Assembly (NCBI GenBank): GCA_011526565.1
Contig: WYBL01000168.1
Span: 20,892-84,891, forward strand
DNA length: 64,000 nucleotides
Source of the DNA: Acidobacteriota bacterium
Lineage (GTDB): Bacteria > Acidobacteriota > Vicinamibacteria > Fen-336
Direction of reading: 5' to 3'
Made by a program: the position numbers and the translations under genes. Position 1 is the first letter of the stretch. Every line of letters begins with the position of its first letter. Below, in pieces: positions 56,359 to 64,000 of the stretch. The notes beneath the pieces were generated by a model. It made no database searches and had not been told where the DNA came from. It was given only the letters and a program-made list of their open reading frames with translations.

Positions 56359-58557
56359 GTGGGTCGCAGCAACCTCTCGGGTGACCTCTGGGGCGGCCTG
56401 GCGGCGACGCTCGTCGCGTTGCCCGCCTCGATCGCGTTCGGCGTGGCGATCTACACGCCGATGGGCGGCGCGGCCACCGCGGAGGGCGCGCTCGCCGGCC
56501 TGATCGGCGCTGCCGTGATCGGCATCGTGGCCCCGCTCCTGGGCGGCACCGCGCGCCTCGTGTCCGCCCCCTGCGCCCCGGCCGCGGCCGTGATGAGCGC
56601 GCTGGCGATGGAACTCACGGCGCGGGGCCTGGAGCCCGCGCGCGTCGTGATGCTGATGACGCTCGTCGCCCTGCTCTCCGGCGGACTGCAGGTCCTCTAC
56701 GGGCTGCTCGGCGGCGGCACCCTGATCAAGTACATCCCCTATCCCGTCGTCACCGGGTACCTGAGCGGCGTCGGCGTCGTCATCTTCCTCAAGCAGCTCC
56801 CGGGGCTGCTCGGCCTCGGGCCGGGCGTCCACCTCGGCGAGGCGCTCCGCGCGCCGGGGACGTGGAGCGCGCCCGCGTTGGTCGTCGGCGTGGCCACGAT
56901 GCTGTTCATGGTGCTGGCCCCGCGCTGGACGAAGACGGTGCCGGCCGCGATCGTGGGGCTCGCCGGCGGCTGCGGCGCGTACTTCGCGCTCGCGCTGCGC
57001 GACCCGGCGCTGCTCGCGCTGGAGGGCAACGGGCTGCTGATCGGTCCGCTCGGCGGCGCCGGACTCGCTGCGGCGGGCGAAGCGTTGTCCGCCCGGCTCG
57101 CCGGCCTCGGCGGCTTCGCCGCGGCCGACCTGGGGCTGATCGTGACGCCCGCGCTGACGCTCTCGGCGCTGCTGTCGATCGACACCCTCAAGACCTGCGT
57201 GGTCGTCGACGCGCTGACCCGCAGCCGCCACGATTCCAACCGCGAGATGCGTGGCCAGGGCGTCGCCAACGTCGCCTCGGCGCTGCTCGGCGGCATGCCG
57301 GGCGCCGGCACCTCGGGGGCGACCCTCGTGAACATCGCGAGCGGCGGCCAGACGCAGCTCTCGGGCCTGCTGGCCGGCGCGTTCGCGCTGATCGCGTACG
57401 TCGCGCTCGCCCGCGTCGTGGCCTGGACGCCACTGGCGGCCCTCTCCGGCATCCTGATCGTGGTCGCGTACCGGATGTTCGACAAGGGCAGCTTCCGGCT
57501 GCTGCGCCAGCGCTCGACGGTGCTCGACTTCCTGGTGGTCGCCAGCGTGATCGCGGTCGCCGTGGGCGTCGGCCTGATCGCGGCCTCGGGCACCGGCGTG
57601 GCGCTGGCGATCCTGCTGTTCATCCGCGACCAGATCCGCGGGACCGTGGTCCACCGCAAGGTGCAGGGCAACCAGCTCTTCTCCCGCCAGCGGCGGCTGC
57701 CCGAGCAGCTCGCGGCGCTCAAGCGGCGCGGCGAGGAGACGGTGGTCTACGAGCTCGAGGGCAACCTGTTCTTCGGCACCACCGACCAGCTCCTGAGCGA
57801 GCTCTCGGCCGACGTGGCGACGCGGCGGACGATGATCCTCGACCTGCGGCGCGTGCGCTCGCTGGACCTGACCGCCGCCCACCTGCTCGAGCAGATGGCG
57901 ACCCGGCTCGAGGAGCGCGGCGGGCGCCTGCTGTTCAGCAACGTGCCGAAGAGCCTGCCGTCCGGCCAGGACCTGCGCGCCTACTTCGACGAGGTGGGCC
58001 TGGTGCGGCCGGAGTCCCACGTGAAGGTGTTCCCCCAGCTCTCGGACGCCCTCGAGTGGGCAGAGGACCGCATCCTCGAGGAGGAAAGTCTCGTCACCGC
58101 CGACGAGGGGCCGCCGCTGGACGTCAACGAGATCGACTTCATGCGCGGCCGCAAGCCGGAGACGGCGCGCCAGCTCGCCGAGGCGATGGAGACCCGCAGC
58201 TACGCCGTCGGCGAGCCGATCTTTCGCCAGGGCGACCCGGGTGGCGAGATCTACCTCGTGCGCCGGGGCAGCGTGCGCATCTCGCTGCGGATCGGCGACG
58301 CCAAGGAGTTCCACATCGCGACGTTCGGCCGCGGCGACTTCTTCGGCGACATCTCGTTCCTCGACGCCGGCATCCGCTCGGCCGACGCCGTGGCCGAGGG
58401 CCCGACCGACCTGTTCGTACTCTCTCGAGCGCGCTTCGACGAGCTCGCCGACAAGCACCCGCGGCTGGGACAACAGGTGCTGGGCGATCTCGCCCTCGCG
58501 CTGGCGCGGCGATTGCGCCACGCCGACGAGGAGATCCGGGTCCTCGAGGAGGCCTGA
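56359..58557 (+). CDS. SulP-family anion transporter with STAS and cNMP-binding domains
   Basis: 732 residues from GTG 56359. The SulP permease occupies about 1-435 (LSGDLWGGLAATLVALPASIAFGVAIYTPMGG at the start; IPYPVVTGYLSGVGVVIFLKQL near 126). A STAS domain lies at about 455-570 (VVYELEGNLFFGTTDQLL, ILDLRRVRSLDLTAAHLL). The C-terminal cyclic-nucleotide-binding domain (about 610-725) shows SYAVGEPIFRQGDPGGEIYLVRRG and GRGDFFGDISFLD. Transports sulfate, bicarbonate or another anion; the cNMP module suggests direct gating by a nucleotide second messenger. Confidence 0.88.
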   Translation: MGRSNLSGDLWGGLAATLVALPASIAFGVAIYTPMGGAATAEGALAGLIGAAVIGIVAPLLGGTARLVSAPCAPAAAVMSALAMELTARGLEPARVVMLMTLVALLSGGLQVLYGLLGGGTLIKYIPYPVVTGYLSGVGVVIFLKQLPGLLGLGPGVHLGEALRAPGTWSAPALVVGVATMLFMVLAPRWTKTVPAAIVGLAGGCGAYFALALRDPALLALEGNGLLIGPLGGAGLAAAGEALSARLAGLGGFAAADLGLIVTPALTLSALLSIDTLKTCVVVDALTRSRHDSNREMRGQGVANVASALLGGMPGAGTSGATLVNIASGGQTQLSGLLAGAFALIAYVALARVVAWTPLAALSGILIVVAYRMFDKGSFRLLRQRSTVLDFLVVASVIAVAVGVGLIAASGTGVALAILLFIRDQIRGTVVHRKVQGNQLFSRQRRLPEQLAALKRRGEETVVYELEGNLFFGTTDQLLSELSADVATRRTMILDLRRVRSLDLTAAHLLEQMATRLEERGGRLLFSNVPKSLPSGQDLRAYFDEVGLVRPESHVKVFPQLSDALEWAEDRILEEESLVTADEGPPLDVNEIDFMRGRKPETARQLAEAMETRSYAVGEPIFRQGDPGGEIYLVRRGSVRISLRIGDAKEFHIATFGRGDFFGDISFLDAGIRSADAVAEGPTDLFVLSRARFDELADKHPRLGQQVLGDLALALARRLRHADEEIRVLEEA

Positions 58558-58593
58558 TCCGCGGCCGGGGCGAGCTATGCTCCGCGCCACGCG

Positions 58594-60003
58594 GTGCTCT
58601 TCAACTCGTTCGCGTTCCTGATCTTCCTCCCGCTGGTGGCGGCCACGTACGCGCTACTGTCGCCGCGCGCGCGCCGCTTCCTGCTGCTCGGCGCCAGCTT
58701 CCTCTTCTACGGCTGGTGGGACTGGCGCTTCCTCGGGCTGATGGTGGCGACCGCGCTGGTCGACTTCGCCATCGCCCGCGCGCTGGAGAGCGAGGGGCAC
58801 CCGCGGCGACGCCTGTGGCTGCTGCGGCTGAGCCTCGCCTCGAACCTCGGCGTGCTCGGCCTCTTCAAGTACTTCGGCTTCTTCGTCGACTCGGGGCTGG
58901 CGCTGGCCGCGGCGATGGGCGTCGACGCCTCCCGCCCCGTGCTGGAAATCGTGCTGCCGGTCGGCATCTCGTTCTACACGTTCCAGGCGCTGTCCTACAC
59001 GATCGACGTCTACCGCCGGCGGCTGCCTGCCTGCCGCAGCGTCAGCCACTTCCTGCTCTTCATCGCCTTCTTCCCGCAGCTCGTCGCGGGGCCGATCGAG
59101 CGCGCCTCCCACCTGCTGCCCCAGCTCGCCGACCTGCGGGCGCCGACGCGGGCCGACCTGCGCGCGGCGCTCGAGCTGTTGGTCGTCGGTTTCTTCAAGA
59201 AGGTCGCGGTCGCCGACGTCATCGCGCTCCACGTGCAGGTGCCCTTCGCGAACCCGCTGGTCCACGCGCCGGCCGACCTGCTGCTGGCGCTCTACCTGTT
59301 CTCGCTGCAGATCTACTGCGACTTCTCGGGCTACACCGACATCGCCCGCGGCAGCGCCCGGCTGTTCGGCGTGGAGCTCATGCAGAACTTCGCGCAGCCC
59401 TACGGCGCCAGTGACATCGCCGAGTTCTGGCGCCGCTGGCACGTCTCGCTCTCGGCGTGGCTGCGCGACTACCTCTACGTCCCCCTCGGCGGCAACCGCG
59501 GGGGCGAGTGGCGCACGTACCGCAACCTGATGCTGACCATGCTGCTCGGCGGCCTGTGGCACGGCGCGAGCTGGAACTTCGTGCTCTGGGGCGGGCTGCA
59601 CGGGCTCTACCTCGTGGCCCACCGCTGGTGGCGGTCGCGGCGGCCCGCGCCGCCTGAGGGCCCCGTCGCCGGCTGGCTCGGGACCCTGGGCACCTTCCAC
59701 CTGGTCGCCTTCGCGTGGATCTTCTTCCGCAGCCCGGACCTGGCTCGGGCTGCGGATTTCTGCGGCGTGCTGTCGGGACTCGTCGTCGGCGGGGGGGAGG
59801 GCGTGCCGATCGGCCTCCGGGTCGCGCTGCCCGTCGCACTGCTCGCCGCGATCGAGTGGCTGGCGCGGCCCGCCGCCTCGCGTCCGCCGCTGCGCGAGCG
59901 CGGCTGGGCCTGGCGCGGCTTCGCCTACGCCATGCTGACCGTGGCCATCCTGGTGTTCGGCGTGCTCGACCGCGAGGTCGCGTTCGTCTACTTCCAGTTC
60001 TAG
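58594..60003 (+). CDS. MBOAT-family O-acyltransferase (AlgI-like)
   Basis: 469 residues from GTG 58594. Multi-pass membrane protein with the AlgI N-terminal pattern LFNSFAFLIFLPLVAATYALL, then FFPQLVAGPIERASHLLPQL, DFSGYTDIARGSARLFG and EFWRRWHVSLSAWLRDYLYVPLGGNRGG. The catalytic His is in GGLWHGASWNFVLWGGLHG (near residue 328). Transfers acetyl groups across the membrane for exported polysaccharide. The SGNH gene four bases downstream is the usual partner. Confidence 0.93.
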   Translation: MLFNSFAFLIFLPLVAATYALLSPRARRFLLLGASFLFYGWWDWRFLGLMVATALVDFAIARALESEGHPRRRLWLLRLSLASNLGVLGLFKYFGFFVDSGLALAAAMGVDASRPVLEIVLPVGISFYTFQALSYTIDVYRRRLPACRSVSHFLLFIAFFPQLVAGPIERASHLLPQLADLRAPTRADLRAALELLVVGFFKKVAVADVIALHVQVPFANPLVHAPADLLLALYLFSLQIYCDFSGYTDIARGSARLFGVELMQNFAQPYGASDIAEFWRRWHVSLSAWLRDYLYVPLGGNRGGEWRTYRNLMLTMLLGGLWHGASWNFVLWGGLHGLYLVAHRWWRSRRPAPPEGPVAGWLGTLGTFHLVAFAWIFFRSPDLARAADFCGVLSGLVVGGGEGVPIGLRVALPVALLAAIEWLARPAASRPPLRERGWAWRGFAYAMLTVAILVFGVLDREVAFVYFQF

Positions 60004-60006
60004 GCG

Positions 60007-60927
60007 ATGCGCGAGTTCCCCCGCTCCTCCGCACTCTTCGTCGGGCTCGTCGTGCTGGCCGAGCTGGCCGCGCGCGCGGCGGTCGTGCCGGTCGGCAACC
60101 TGTGGGCCTACTGGGAGGCGGACGCGGCCGTGCGCTTCGAGTCCCTGGCGGCACGCGGCCCGTCGTACCGGCTCGTCATCGTCGGCGACTCCACCGCGGC
60201 CTGGAACCTCGCCCCCTTCGAGGTGCGGGCGGGGGCTGGCTGGTCGGGCCCCGCGCTCAACATCGGCCAGGCGGGCAACTTCCCCGCCGCCTTCCGCTGC
60301 TCGACGCTGCCGATCCTCTCCAGCCTCGGCCGCTGGCCCGGCACCGTCGTCGCGTCCTTCGCGCCGGGCCAGTTCGTCGCCCGGAGCGCGCGGAGCGCGG
60401 GCCTGCAGGAAGGGGTCCTGGAGTCGCCCCTGTGCCGATCGCGCGGCGGCGAAGCGCTGGTCCACGACTACGTGCACCTCGCTCGCGTGCGGGCGGCCGG
60501 ACGTCACCTCCTGCGGCTGTGGTCGGGCGGGGCGCTGCTGCCCGAACCGCAGGACGACAGGCACTCGCAGCCGCCGAACGGCGGTGCGGCTGCACCCCTC
60601 GCGGCCGTGCCGCTCGCAGCAGCGCCGGAGAGGGCGGTCGATGCCGAAGCGATCGCCGTCCTGCGGGAACTGTCGGCGCTCGCCGCGGCGCGTGAGGCGC
60701 GCCTCGTGCTGCTGCTGCCCCCCACGTGGAACGACTGGGCCCCCTACGCCCGCGTCGCGGACGCGATCCACGCGATGGCGCGCCCGCCTCACGTGCGGGT
60801 GGTCGACTGGCGCGACCGGCGAGGCCTGACCGCGAGCGATTTCGCGGACGGCGTGCACCTGAACCGCGGCGGCGCGGAGCGCTTCTCCCGCCTGCTGGGA
60901 GCCGAGCTCGCGGCGCACGCCCCCTGA
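60007..60927 (+). CDS. Membrane-anchored SGNH hydrolase-like acetylation partner
   Basis: 306 residues. A membrane anchor near the N terminus (SALFVGLVVLAELAARAAVV), then the SGNH-type block I VIVGDSTAAWNLAPFEV (about 57-73) with the Ser, and a C-terminal block V FADGVHLNRGGAERFS (near 278-293) with the Asp and His. Between them LRELSALAAAREARLVLLLPP. Resembles AlgJ/AlgX-type proteins that finish O-acetylation of polysaccharide in the periplasm. Paired with the MBOAT gene. Confidence 0.72.
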   Translation: MREFPRSSALFVGLVVLAELAARAAVVPVGNLWAYWEADAAVRFESLAARGPSYRLVIVGDSTAAWNLAPFEVRAGAGWSGPALNIGQAGNFPAAFRCSTLPILSSLGRWPGTVVASFAPGQFVARSARSAGLQEGVLESPLCRSRGGEALVHDYVHLARVRAAGRHLLRLWSGGALLPEPQDDRHSQPPNGGAAAPLAAVPLAAAPERAVDAEAIAVLRELSALAAAREARLVLLLPPTWNDWAPYARVADAIHAMARPPHVRVVDWRDRRGLTASDFADGVHLNRGGAERFSRLLGAELAAHAP

Positions 60928-60936
60928 AAATGCGAT

Positions 60937-60964
60937 CGGCCGGCGAATTCGGGCTCGCCGGCCG
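60937..60964. terminator. Hairpin between the SGNH gene and the tRNA-Pro fragment
   Basis: Perfect 10-bp stem CGGCCGGCGA-attcgggc-TCGCCGGCCG. On the minus strand TTTT follows ten bases beyond, so it could end transcription of the original tRNA-Pro gene; on the plus strand it has no T tract. Confidence 0.5.
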
Positions 60965-60990
60965 CGGCACGTCCACGTCAGGATGATGGA

Positions 60991-61042
<52 letters not shown>

Positions 61043-61165
61043 AAGGCCTCTCCCGACTTGGATGCTCAGGCGACCTCAGACGACGAAACGCCAGTATCGA
61101 CGGGCGATTCTGACGATTGACGCCACGCCGCACAACCTCTCGAAGTGGGCGAAGATCGGGTGAAA

Positions 61166-61184
61166 TGGTAGCAAAGTGGTAGCA
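61166..61184. repeat. Direct repeat TGGTAGCA x2, 11-bp period
   Basis: TGGTAGCA at 61166-61173 and again at 61177-61184, one helical turn apart, about 130 bases inside the tRNA-Pro fragment. Spacing and position fit arm-type integrase sites, but the assignment is speculative. Nothing else is seen between 61043 and 61222. Confidence 0.4.
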
Positions 61185-61222
61185 GTCCGGTCGCGGAGCC
61201 CTTCGGTGCTTCTCTGCCGGGC

Positions 61223-62311
61223 CTACTGCGCTTCGGGGATCCACACGAACGGTTCCCATTCGGGATTCCCCTTGAACTTGCACTTCTTGCAGTCAAGCTT
61301 TGCGTTCTGAGACGGGGCACGAACCCTGCCCTCAATCCGGGTCGGACCTAGGGACGAGATCTCTATCGGGTTCGAGAACGTACACGTCTTCGTGATTTCT
61401 TCAGTCCGAAGGTTCGCCAGGCTGTAGTCCAGATACGAGCAGGAACCACCGTAGCGCCATTCCCCAGCGAACGAGCCGTCACTTCGCTTCGCGAGGTCCC
61501 CCACGCCAAAACCGCCGCCTGCCTTCGTCTCCGGACTAACGAGGGCCTCCACGTAGATTCGGTCACCCTCGACTCTGAGTGTCCGCGAGGTCCCCGATGT
61601 CAGCGACTTCCAGCGTTTCGGAAAGACGGGCGTGGGCGCCAGCGCATCCACCGACGATGCAAGGCGCTGCGCCAGCACGGCGAGGTCGAGCGCGTGGTCC
61701 ATCTGCAACAAGCCCCGGACGTAGTTGATCGGAATCGCGAAGTTGAGGCCCTCTGTGCCGGAAAGCTTGAAACTGAGAACACCCACGACTCGTCCTTTGG
61801 CGTCCAGAAGTGGCCCGCCGCTGTTGCCCGGATTCGCCGAAGCGTCCGTCTGAATGACCTTCATGCCGGAGTCAACTGAACGTAGCCCACTGACGACACC
61901 TGAAGTCAGGCTGCCCTCGAGGCCCAAAGGATTCCCGTAAAGGACGACAGGGTCGCCTTGTCGCACTGAATCCGAGTCCCCCAATTCGGCTCCTGGAAGG
62001 CCGAAGCCGGGAATCTGCAAAACCGCCAAGTCCTTTCGCTCGTCGTAGGCCCGGACACGAGCAACGTCGTAGACGTCTCCACCCGGGAACTTCACAGCTA
62101 CAGCAGTCGCCCCTCTGATCACGTGGAGGTTCGTCACGATGGTGCCGCTTGGGTCAACGACGAATCCTGAGCCCGTGAGCGTCCCGGCAGGCACGACCGC
62201 CTTGATTAGAACGACGCTCGGAGCGATCCTCTCGGCAATCTGCTGCGGCGTCAGCGAGCCATCGCTGACCATAGGCCCGCTTAGCGCGAACAAGAGCATG
62301 TGAGTAAACAC
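61223..62311 (-). CDS. Trypsin-like serine protease (HtrA-related, no PDZ)
   Basis: 362 residues from GTG 62311, with AAGGGGGGG five bases upstream. Catalytic triad: His63 in TNLHVIRG, Asp94 in ERKDLAVLQI, Ser164 in NPGNSGGPLL; GSGFVVDPSGTIVTNLHV is typical of DegP-like trypsins. After about 210 there is no PDZ domain; instead a beta-rich region ending in KLDCKKCKFKGNPEWEPFVW. A weak hydrophobic N terminus could be a signal. Lower G+C and less biased codons than the chromosome part. A palindrome TATGAGC-c-GCTCATA lies 22 bases upstream. Confidence 0.88.
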   Translation of the reverse strand: MFTHMLLFALSGPMVSDGSLTPQQIAERIAPSVVLIKAVVPAGTLTGSGFVVDPSGTIVTNLHVIRGATAVAVKFPGGDVYDVARVRAYDERKDLAVLQIPGFGLPGAELGDSDSVRQGDPVVLYGNPLGLEGSLTSGVVSGLRSVDSGMKVIQTDASANPGNSGGPLLDAKGRVVGVLSFKLSGTEGLNFAIPINYVRGLLQMDHALDLAVLAQRLASSVDALAPTPVFPKRWKSLTSGTSRTLRVEGDRIYVEALVSPETKAGGGFGVGDLAKRSDGSFAGEWRYGGSCSYLDYSLANLRTEEITKTCTFSNPIEISSLGPTRIEGRVRAPSQNAKLDCKKCKFKGNPEWEPFVWIPEAQ

Positions 62312-62333
62312 CGAAGCCCCCCCTTTACCCTTC

Positions 62334-62348
62334 TATGAGCCGCTCATA
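62334..62348. promoter_or_regulatory. 15-bp palindrome upstream of the protease gene
   Basis: TATGAGCCGCTCATA, perfect 7-1-7 inverted repeat, 22 bases before GTG 62311. The half-site GCTCATA recurs at 63917-63923 in front of the RHH gene, suggesting a shared operator. The rest of the gap 62312-62465 shows nothing else. Confidence 0.4.
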
Positions 62349-62465
62349 TCGGCGCGACTGCGTGCCTCGAGACATTCAGCCTACATCACATCCGTGGCAG
62401 CGTTAGTAAGGCAGATCCCAGGCCCAACGGGTTTCCCCGTCCCCTCATTATGCGGTTGCCATCTG

Positions 62466-63025
62466 CTAGTCGATGCTCGCGACTCGCCCGCACGAGCGGT
62501 TCAATCCTGAGGGCCGTATGCCCGCGCAACCTTGAACATGGGCGACAGCCTCTCCCTTTCTCGCCGCTTGGCGGTACCACAGCAGCGCCTCGTTCGGGTT
62601 CACGTGCACACCGTCTCCGGTCTCGTAGGCCTCGCCGAGCGCGCGCATCGCGGCGCTTTCTCCTTGAGCCGCGGCTAGCCGGAACCATCTGACGGCTTCC
62701 GCCAGATCGCGCGATTCGGCCCGCGGCGCGCTCAACGTCCAGTCCAGAGCCAGCTGCACGTCGGCGTCCCCTGCGGTTCCCCCGCCGCGAAGCCACTCAA
62801 GCGCCTCTCTCTCGCTGCGGATGACACCACGGCCCTCAAGGTAGGCCAGACCGACCTCCGTTTGCGCCTTCACTTGTTTCGCGCTGGGCAGCCAGGAGGA
62901 AGTACCGCGTTGCCGCCGAGTGGTCCTCTGCAACCTCTTTTCCCTCGGCGTGTCTCAGCCCGACGCGATACACGGCCCGCGTCGCAAGCCAGGATCGCAA
63001 GGCAGAGAGAGGCGACGAGAGCCAC
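62466..63025 (-). pseudogene. Sel1-repeat lipoprotein gene broken by two frameshifts
   Basis: The 5' part from GTG 63025 encodes a lipoprotein signal (VALVASLCLAILACDAGR). One frame shift later the DNA reads VYRVGLRHAEGKEVAEDHS and AATRYFLLAAQR, a Sel1 unit. A second shift near 62880 leads to the longest open frame, with KAQTEVGLAYLEGRGV, AEAVRWFRLAAAQGESAAMRALGEAYETGDGV and EALLWYRQAARKGE. Put together they give a normal Sel1-repeat lipoprotein. Sequencing errors are possible, but two in 150 bases in an island point to decay. Confidence 0.65.
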
Positions 63026-63065
63026 GTCGCCCGGCTGGGCAGGGGTGCGATTGAGTTGAGCGCAC

Positions 63066-63344
63066 CTACGCGCCGCCTTCCGGCGGCCGTCGCGCGCTAG
63101 TCTTCAGCGGCCGAGTCGGCGCGGCACGCGCAAAGGCACGCAAGTCCTCCCACAGCCAGCGAGGCCGCGAGTCAATGTAGCGGGGCCTCGGGAAGCCTGA
63201 CTCCTGGGCGAGCGCGAACATCTGTCGAACGCTCACGCCCAACAGCCTCGCAGCCTCCGCGCTCGGCACAAGGATCGGGGGCGGACTGAGCTGACCCTGA
63301 GAGGTTTCGCTCGAGGACTCGGGCTCGCCTTGGGGCTTCTCCAC
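63066..63344 (-). CDS. AlpA/excisionase-like DNA-binding protein
   Basis: 92 residues from GTG 63344, nine bases after AGGAGG; a longer frame from 63431 lacks such a site. A disordered Glu/Ser/Pro start (1-25) precedes a MerR-like winged helix: VPSAEAARLLGVSVRQMFALAQESGFPRPRYIDSRPRWLWEDLRAFAR, matching AlpA/helix-turn-helix 17 proteins. These commonly act as excision factors or integrase regulators on islands and prophages, which suits its place next to an attachment site. Its own targets are unknown. Confidence 0.75.
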   Translation of the reverse strand: MEKPQGEPESSSETSQGQLSPPPILVPSAEAARLLGVSVRQMFALAQESGFPRPRYIDSRPRWLWEDLRAFARAAPTRPLKTSARRPPEGGA

Positions 63345-63413
63345 AGGAACACACCTCCTAAGGCGGAATTGTCTCCGGCTCGTCAAGGCCCTTCCCTCGG
63401 ACGCTTTCCAAAA

Positions 63414-63435
63414 TGGGGTGGTCTCGCCCACCCCA
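63414..63435 (-). terminator. Intrinsic terminator after the RHH gene
   Basis: Minus strand stem TGGGGTGG-gcgaga-CCACCCCA (8 bp) followed by TTTTGG. Lies between the RHH gene and the AlpA-like gene on the same strand, so it may separate the two transcripts. No gene is seen at 63436-63561. Confidence 0.55.
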
Positions 63436-63561
63436 CGCGCGTTCGCGACTCAGGGGCTGCGACGACCATGGCCCGCACCCCCTTGGCCCGGCATCCCTCG
63501 GCCGGCTTGCACGATCCACCCCGGCCCTGCTGTGCCCCCTGCTCCAGACCTGACGACGCAG

Positions 63562-63792
63562 CTAGGGGCGTGACTTCGGCCGCCCTGCTGCGGGGGCGTC
63601 GGGCACGCCAAGGGCATTCAGCCCGGCGACGACGGCGGCGCGGAGCGCATCGGCGCGAGTGGGGTGCGCCCACGGAGCTTCTTCCTTGAGCTTCTGCTCG
63701 AGCGCCTGCAAGCGCGCCACCAGCGGCGCATCGAGGCGAATCCCGAACTGGACTGTGAACCCGCCCTTCGGCGGCCTGCCCGTCCTCACCAT
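63562..63792 (-). CDS. Ribbon-helix-helix-like small DNA-binding protein
   Basis: 76 residues from ATG 63792, with GGGAGG six bases upstream. After a basic start (MVRTGRPPKGG) comes FTVQFGIRLDAPLVARLQALEQ, a beta strand and helix in the CopG/Arc style, then a second helix TRADALRAAVVAGLNALG, consistent with an RHH dimer. Possibly a repressor or antitoxin, although no toxin gene lies next to it. The GCTCATA half-palindrome at 63917 is upstream. Confidence 0.55.
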   Translation of the reverse strand: MVRTGRPPKGGFTVQFGIRLDAPLVARLQALEQKLKEEAPWAHPTRADALRAAVVAGLNALGVPDAPAAGRPKSRP

Positions 63793-63940
63793 CGCACGCC
63801 TCCCTGACCGGTTGGCCGGCACGCCATCAAGATGCGCCCCGGCCTGCAGTTCCGTCAACCGCCGCAGCCCTGGGTGTAACGGCGGGTTCCCTCTGTTACT
63901 TCTGCTTGACATTGGGGCTCATAAGTCCCATCTTGTCGGC

Positions 63941-64000
63941 ATGGCGAAGCACAACGTAGCCACGAGGCCCCAAGAGGACAGCCCGACCCCGACCATTGCC
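63941..64000 (+). CDS. Possible start of a gene cut by the window edge
   Basis: ATG 63941 begins a frame that stays open for 20 codons to the edge (MAKHNVATRPQEDSPTPTIA). A TTGACA box lies at 63906-63911, but the -10 region (CATCTT) is weak and there is no ribosome binding site. Too short to identify. Confidence 0.3.
   Translation, partial: MAKHNVATRPQEDSPTPTIA

Noticed and set aside
61043..61222. Remnant of an integrase gene next to the tRNA-Pro fragment
   Set aside because: All six frames in this stretch are short and show no R-H-x-x-H or Tyr integrase motif.

Overview
The window is about 70 % G+C, densely packed (no gene-free gap longer than about 300 bases), and encodes a Gram-negative cell: BamD, a LolA/LolD lipoprotein-sorting set, a GT9 heptosyltransferase and AmpG- and SppA-like proteins. 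A SpoIVB-type S55 protein, a TPR+AIM24 protein, bactofilin, PilT and the hrcA-grpE-dnaK-dnaJ-prmA-rsmE order suggest an Acidobacteriota member or a close relative. This placement is inferred from gene content; no rRNA is present.

Layout. 1-1901 (-): a DUF6677-like membrane protein, a 54-residue membrane protein, a LeuB-type dehydrogenase and the start of an aconitase-family enzyme. 1997-6996 (+): S55 peptidase, beta-propeller protein and glycosyltransferase. 6951-12250 (-): anti-sigma/TonB fusion with its ECF sigma factor, an AmpG-like permease and a sigma-54 activator. 12379-19925 (+): aroC, def, fmt, rsmB, a PASTA protein, rpe, a thioesterase, a sugar-nucleotide epimerase and bamD. 20074-25779: LysM protein, pgsA, UDP-sugar dehydrogenase, sugar nucleotidyltransferase and phosphohexomutase. 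25843-32617 (+): tRNA-Gly, bactofilin, the heat-shock operon and rsmE. 32622-41260: pta, a Ser/Thr kinase, pilT, recX, alaS, a lytic transglycosylase and TPR-AIM24. 41264-48362 (-): rtcA, a lipoprotein, lolD, a 48-residue membrane protein, lolA and a radical SAM enzyme in one overlapping run, preceded by tdk, efp and a GHMP kinase. 48489-60927: a gluzincin, sppA, tRNA-Arg, apt, acylphosphatase, an ADP-forming acyl-CoA synthetase, a SulP transporter with cNMP domain, and an MBOAT/SGNH acetylation pair.

At 60991-61042 lies the 3' half of a tRNA-Pro gene. To its right the G+C content falls and the genes change: a trypsin-like protease, a frameshifted Sel1-repeat gene, an AlpA-like protein and a ribbon-helix-helix protein. 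I read this as the left end of a genomic island inserted in tRNA-Pro and running off the window.

Gene expression has recurring features. Seventeen gene junctions have the form NTGA, where start and stop codons overlap; all four NTG codons occur, including three CTG starts (6088, 31059 and 43705) that protein homology supports. Five strong sigma-70-type promoters share TTGAC(A/C), exactly 18 bases, then TAnnnT. A perfect terminator hairpin lies between a TATAAT box and efp.
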